Positions 60,645 to 64,000 of a DNA stretch of 64,000 nucleotides are shown in pieces (within the stretch, counting starts at the first letter, position 1; the number at the start of each line of letters is the position of its first letter). The position numbers and the translations under genes were made by a program. The DNA comes from Desulfomicrobium orale DSM 12838 (GTDB lineage Bacteria > Desulfobacterota > Desulfovibrionia > Desulfovibrionales > Desulfomicrobiaceae): NCBI RefSeq assembly GCF_001553625.1, contig NZ_CP014230.1:1488001-1552000 (forward strand), in the 5' to 3' direction. The notes under the pieces are model-generated. The model had not been told where the DNA came from. It saw only the letters and a program-made list of their open reading frames with translations, and did no database searches.

Positions 60645-61849
60645 ACGGACCAGATCTCGCCGGAGCCGACATCCATTCCCTTCTGCGCAGTTTTCTGCGC
60701 GCAAGACTGCTCGCGCGGGGCCAGGCCCAGTATCTGCTGGACAGCGAGGGTGAGGCATTCCGCGACTGGACGTCGTGCGAAGAGGCTTTCCCGGCCGCCC
60801 GTGATCTGACGGACATGCTGGCGCTGGAGCCGGAACTGGCGGATGCCGCCCGGCTGCTTCCGGTCGGGGATTGGGTGGAGAAGGTACTGGCCGCCTGGAA
60901 GCAAGGCCCGGGAACCGTGGTTTTCAGGACTTCCGGCAGCACAGGGGCGGCCGTTTCCTGCCCCCAGGCCGGAGAGCTGATCGTGCAGGACGCGCGGGGG
61001 CTTGCGGAGGTTTTTCACGGCCGCTCCCGCGTGGTGACGCTGGTGCCCGTGCACCACGTCTACGGCTTTTTCTTTTCCATCCTGCTGCCCAAAGGACTTG
61101 GCGTGCCCATGCTGGAAATGCCGCCGGTCCCATCCGGAACATTGCTGGCCTGCCTGCGGCGGGGAGACCTGCTGGTGGCCTTTCCGCTGTTCTGGAAAGC
61201 CCTGGCCGGTTGCGGCATGCGGCTGCCCGAAGGCGTGCACGGCGTGACCTCCACGGGCCCCTGCCCGCCGGAAGTCATTCATACCCTTCTGGAGCGGGGC
61301 CTGGAACGCATGAGCGAAGTGTACGGCTCTTCCGAAACCGGGGGGCTGGGCATCCGCCACGCCCCGGAAGACCCTTACACCCTCTTTTCGTTCTGGACGC
61401 CGCATCCGGAGGACTGTCCGCAGCCGGAAAGCCTCATGCGTACGCTTGATTCCGGGGAAGTCCTCGGGCCCGTCGCCCTGCCCGATCTGGTGCGCTGGGA
61501 AAACAGGCGGCAGTTCCGCCCCCTGCGGCGCACGGACAAGGCCGTACAGGTGGGGGGCATCAACGTCTATCCCGAGCGCGTGGCGGCGGTCATGGTCTCT
61601 CATCCTCTGGTCAGGGAATGTGCGGTCCGGCTGATGCGGCCCGAGGAAGGGCAGCGGCTCAAGGCCTTCGTCGTTCCGGGGGAGGGCGTGCGGGAGGACG
61701 ATCTGCGCCGGGAGCTGAAAGGATGGATGGCCGCCCGGCTGGAGGCGGCGGAAATTCCGAAATCTCTGACCTTCGGTCCGGAGCTGCCCGTCAACCCCAT
61801 GGGCAAGGCCGCGGACTGGAATGCCGGACGGACGCCGGAAGAAGACTGA
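60641..61849 (+). CDS. AMP-forming acyl-CoA/ACP ligase, short form
   Basis: 402 residues, about 100 shorter than standard ANL enzymes, mostly lost at the N-terminus. ANL motifs are present: F-R-T-S-G-S-T-G at 95-102 for ATP, Y-G-S-S-E-T-G-G at 228-235, R-R-T-D-K-A-V-Q-V-G-G-I-N-V-Y-P at the hinge, and the catalytic Lys in N-P-M-G-K near 388. It would activate a starter or free fatty acid for loading on ACP or CoA. It is the last gene of the operon; the convergent HIT gene ends 9 bp away. Confidence 0.88.
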   Translation: MNGPDLAGADIHSLLRSFLRARLLARGQAQYLLDSEGEAFRDWTSCEEAFPAARDLTDMLALEPELADAARLLPVGDWVEKVLAAWKQGPGTVVFRTSGSTGAAVSCPQAGELIVQDARGLAEVFHGRSRVVTLVPVHHVYGFFFSILLPKGLGVPMLEMPPVPSGTLLACLRRGDLLVAFPLFWKALAGCGMRLPEGVHGVTSTGPCPPEVIHTLLERGLERMSEVYGSSETGGLGIRHAPEDPYTLFSFWTPHPEDCPQPESLMRTLDSGEVLGPVALPDLVRWENRRQFRPLRRTDKAVQVGGINVYPERVAAVMVSHPLVRECAVRLMRPEEGQRLKAFVVPGEGVREDDLRRELKGWMAARLEAAEIPKSLTFGPELPVNPMGKAADWNAGRTPEED

Positions 61850-61858
61850 AGCGGCTTT

Positions 61859-62296
61859 TCAGCGCGGCAGGGATTCCGGAGCGCCGGGGCTTTCCAGCAC
61901 GGCCAGAGCTTCCGACCGCAGCTCCCGCACCTGGGCGGTTTCATAGACACAGCCGGGAGTGCTTTGCCCCCAGACCACGCCCGGCCAGTAGGGATCATGC
62001 CGCCAGCGGCCGACAACATGAAAATGGAACTGGGGGACCATGTTGCCGATGGCTCCCAGATTGACCTTGTGGCAGCCCAGAGAGTCCGTCAGCAGGCCGG
62101 ACAGGACCATGATCCCGGCCAGCAGATCGGTCCGCGCGGGGGCCGGCAGCTCGTGCCACTGGGTCTGGCCGGTTTCGGGAACCAGGATGAACCAGCGCAC
62201 ATGGGCGTCCCTGTGCAGCAGAAGCCGTATTTTCCGCCATGTGCCCAGGTCATGGCAGTCCCCGGCCAGAGTCGGATGCAAGATGAAGTCGTTCAT
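61859..62296 (-). CDS. HIT-family nucleotide hydrolase
   Basis: 145 residues from the ATG at 62296; a much longer open frame upstream is antisense to the EamA gene and unsupported. The histidine triad is in Q-F-H-F-H-V-V-G-R, preceded by V-N-L-G-A-I-G-N-M-V-P, the HIT consensus, with an early W-F-I-L-V-P-E-T strand. HIT proteins hydrolyse dinucleoside polyphosphates or nucleoside phosphoramidates. It converges on the acyl-synthesis operon. Confidence 0.9.
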   Translation of the reverse strand: MNDFILHPTLAGDCHDLGTWRKIRLLLHRDAHVRWFILVPETGQTQWHELPAPARTDLLAGIMVLSGLLTDSLGCHKVNLGAIGNMVPQFHFHVVGRWRHDPYWPGVVWGQSTPGCVYETAQVRELRSEALAVLESPGAPESLPR

Positions 62297-62419
62297 GTCC
62301 CGCACGCTACGGAAGGGCGGGCGGCCACGCAAGGGGCGCAGGGTTTCGGATTGTGAAACGCCTCCAATTTTTCCGGATTTGCTCAGACTCCAGACATCCC
62401 GAAGAACCCGGACATCGCC

Positions 62420-63310
62420 ATGAACAGCCATCCGCCTTCCGTACGCGGCATTTTTTTCGCTCTGGGCGCAACTATCATCTGGTCGGGCAATTTCATCGTG
62501 GCCCGCATCCTGAACCAGAGCGTGGAGCCCGCCACTTTGGCCCTCGCGCGCTGGACCGTGGCTTTTCTGGGACTTCTGCCCTTCGCTCTGGGCGCAGCCT
62601 GGCGACGGCGCGGCCGCATCCGTCAGTTGCTGCCGGCCATGCTGCCCATGTCCATCCTCGGCGTGACCGTGTTCAACACCGTGCTCTACCTGGCGGCAAG
62701 GACCAGCTCCGCCCTGAATCTGTCCCTCATCGCCACCTCCACGCCCGTCTTCATCATGCTGCTGTCCCGGGTGGTGCTGGGCGAACGCCTCGACCTCCGC
62801 AAAATTCTCGGACTGTGCCTGGCTCTGGGCGGGGTGCTGTTTCTCATCACCGGCGGAGATGTTTCCCGTCTGCTGGGACTCAGCTTTTCCGCGGGCGATC
62901 TGTGGATGGTTCTGGCGGCCATGACTTTTGCCGCGTACAGTGTTCTGGTGCGCAGGATGGAGCACGATCTGCCGCAGTCCGTTTTTCTTCTGGCGCTTTT
63001 CGGAACGGGCATCGTGTTTCTGATCCCCTGGGCGGGGTGGGATCTGTCCGCTCACGGAGCGCCCGAGATCACCATGGAAATGGCGGGATGCGTGCTGTAT
63101 GTGGGCCTGGGGGCGTCCCTGGCCGCGTACGGATTGTGGAACAAGGCCGTGGCCGCCATCGGCCCGTCCCTGTCCGGGCTCATCTACTATTCGCTGCCTT
63201 TGTTCAGCGGTCTGGCGGCCTGGTCGTTTCTGGGAGAACCCGTGGGGCCAACGCATCTGGTCAGCGGCTGCTGCATCCTGGGGGGCATCGTGCTGGCCAC
63301 CCGGCACTGA
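62420..63310 (+). CDS. EamA (DMT superfamily) transporter
   Basis: 296 residues with about ten membrane helices arranged as two EamA repeats: G-A-T-I-I-W-S-G-N-F-I-V-A-R and L-A-R-W-T-V-A-F-L in the first, T-F-A-A-Y-S-V-L-V-R-R and G-E-P-V-G-P-T in the second. Such proteins export amino acids or metabolites; the substrate is not predictable. It is divergent from the HIT gene and followed by the MarC gene 83 bp later. Confidence 0.9.
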   Translation: MNSHPPSVRGIFFALGATIIWSGNFIVARILNQSVEPATLALARWTVAFLGLLPFALGAAWRRRGRIRQLLPAMLPMSILGVTVFNTVLYLAARTSSALNLSLIATSTPVFIMLLSRVVLGERLDLRKILGLCLALGGVLFLITGGDVSRLLGLSFSAGDLWMVLAAMTFAAYSVLVRRMEHDLPQSVFLLALFGTGIVFLIPWAGWDLSAHGAPEITMEMAGCVLYVGLGASLAAYGLWNKAVAAIGPSLSGLIYYSLPLFSGLAAWSFLGEPVGPTHLVSGCCILGGIVLATRH

Positions 63311-63393
63311 GCCTCGAAAAATCTTGCCTTTCCTGAAACGTCCACCTAAAGGGGCGCGGATCGAAATACAGGCCGCCCCAAGGGAGAAAAGAA

Positions 63394-63999
63394 ATGGATA
63401 TAGCCCTGCTCAATCTGTACGTCAGCCTGACCATAAAGCTCTTTTTTCTGGTCACGCCCTTTTTCGTGATTTCGGTCTTTCTGTCCATGACCGAACACAT
63501 GACCACGGTCGAGCAGCGCCGCGTGGCCACCCGCACGACCATTTCCGTGGCCATCATCAGTCTGGTGCTTTATTTCGCGGGAAATCCCATCTTCGCCACT
63601 CTCGGCATCACTCTGGACGGCTTTCGCATCGGAGCCGGGAGTCTGCTCTTCCTTTCGGCGGTGACCATGGTCTCGGGCAAGCGTTCCACCCAGGAAGTGC
63701 CCCCGGACGCCGATTTCGCCGTAGTTCCCCTGGCCATCCCCATTACCGTGGGACCGGCCACCATCGGCGGCCTGCTCATTCTGGGCGCGGAACTGGGCGG
63801 CATCGCGGAACGCATTGTCGGCACGGCGGCCCTGCTTTCCGCCTGCCTGAGCGTGGGCGCGCTGCTCTTTTCGGCCCGGGTGCTCAAAAAGGTTCTGGGC
63901 ACCGTGGGCCTGTCCATCATGACCAAGATCACGGGTCTGGTCCTTTCGGCCATGTCCGCCCAGATCGTCTTCACCGGCGTGAAGAATTTTCTGGGCTAG
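63394..63999 (+). CDS. MarC family (UPF0056) inner-membrane protein
   Basis: 201 residues with six hydrophobic helices. Family motifs: F-L-V-T-P-F-F-V-I-S-V-F-L in the first helix, F-R-I-G-A-G-S-L-L-F-L, V-V-P-L-A-I-P-I-T-V-G-P-A-T-I and the closing G-L-V-L-S-A-M-S-A-Q. Despite the name, MarC proteins are not shown to mediate resistance; the role is unknown. AAGGGAG precedes the ATG at 63394. The stop is one base before the window end. Confidence 0.92.
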   Translation: MDIALLNLYVSLTIKLFFLVTPFFVISVFLSMTEHMTTVEQRRVATRTTISVAIISLVLYFAGNPIFATLGITLDGFRIGAGSLLFLSAVTMVSGKRSTQEVPPDADFAVVPLAIPITVGPATIGGLLILGAELGGIAERIVGTAALLSACLSVGALLFSARVLKKVLGTVGLSIMTKITGLVLSAMSAQIVFTGVKNFLG

Positions 64000-64000
64000 G

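Noticed and set aside
61859-63307. Extended 482-codon version of the HIT protein
   Set aside because: The extra 337 N-terminal codons are antisense to the EamA transporter; the HIT fold begins at the ATG at 62296.

Overview
The window reads as chromosome from a GC-rich anaerobic deltaproteobacterium of the Desulfovibrionales type (Desulfobacterota). The 16S rRNA gene at 34467-36018 looks Desulfomicrobium-like to my eye, but I could not run an alignment. The many polyferredoxin, radical-SAM and TSUP-family genes, the MucR-type regulator and the MazG, PgpA and HrpB housekeeping genes fit that placement.

Layout. 1-4450: an edge-truncated, frameshifted TSUP transporter, CBS and HD-domain proteins, the rplM-rpsI operon with a clear terminator, and a radical-SAM enzyme. 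4470-6107: a complete IS3-family element followed by remnants of three interrupted genes. 6171-12334: a DyP peroxidase, an envelope operon (lytic transglycosylase, DUF1992, thioredoxin-like), a shikimate kinase and a three-gene Fe-S membrane operon. 12422-24101: signalling (an HDOD-histidine kinase and a pair of unusual histidine kinases), a frameshifted fluoride channel, UDP-glucose pyrophosphorylase, proA and nadD. 24119-27300: an AT-richer island with a stop-interrupted small membrane gene, a tRNA-Thr, a secreted unknown, and a truncated IS5/IS427-type element abutting an IS1595 element that cuts another gene. 27403-34148: hrpB, pgpA, a TSUP transporter, a ferredoxin-type protein and gdhA. 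34149-39423: one complete rRNA operon, 16S - tRNA-Ile - tRNA-Ala - 23S - 5S, with leader boxA and long processing stems. 39754-51592: bcp, a YhiN-type flavoprotein, a TPP-riboswitch thiamine operon (thiM, thiD, ABC ATPase and permease), cysH, cobS, a second shikimate kinase and a MucR regulator. 52192-53619: an AT-rich PAS protein that looks imported. 53994-61849: a tightly overlapping nine-gene plus-strand operon. 61859-64000: a HIT protein, an EamA transporter and a MarC protein.

The most interesting region is 53994-61849. It encodes a FabZ/ApeI-like dehydratase, a hotdog thioesterase, a B12-binding radical-SAM enzyme, a GT2 glycosyltransferase fused to DUF2062, an LpxL-like acyltransferase, an acyl carrier protein, an intact ketosynthase, a short ketosynthase-like protein without the active-site Cys, and a short acyl-CoA/ACP ligase. 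The parts list resembles aryl-polyene-type type II FAS/PKS clusters. However, it lacks a ketoreductase, an ammonia lyase, a phosphopantetheinyl transferase and an exporter, and it carries a radical-SAM/B12 gene. I infer a cell-surface acyl or polyene lipid pathway of an unusual kind; the product is unknown.

Several reading frames are broken (TSUP at the left edge, crcB, the 24119 membrane gene). The first two breaks lie at or near short homopolymers, so base-call or assembly error must be excluded before calling them pseudogenes.
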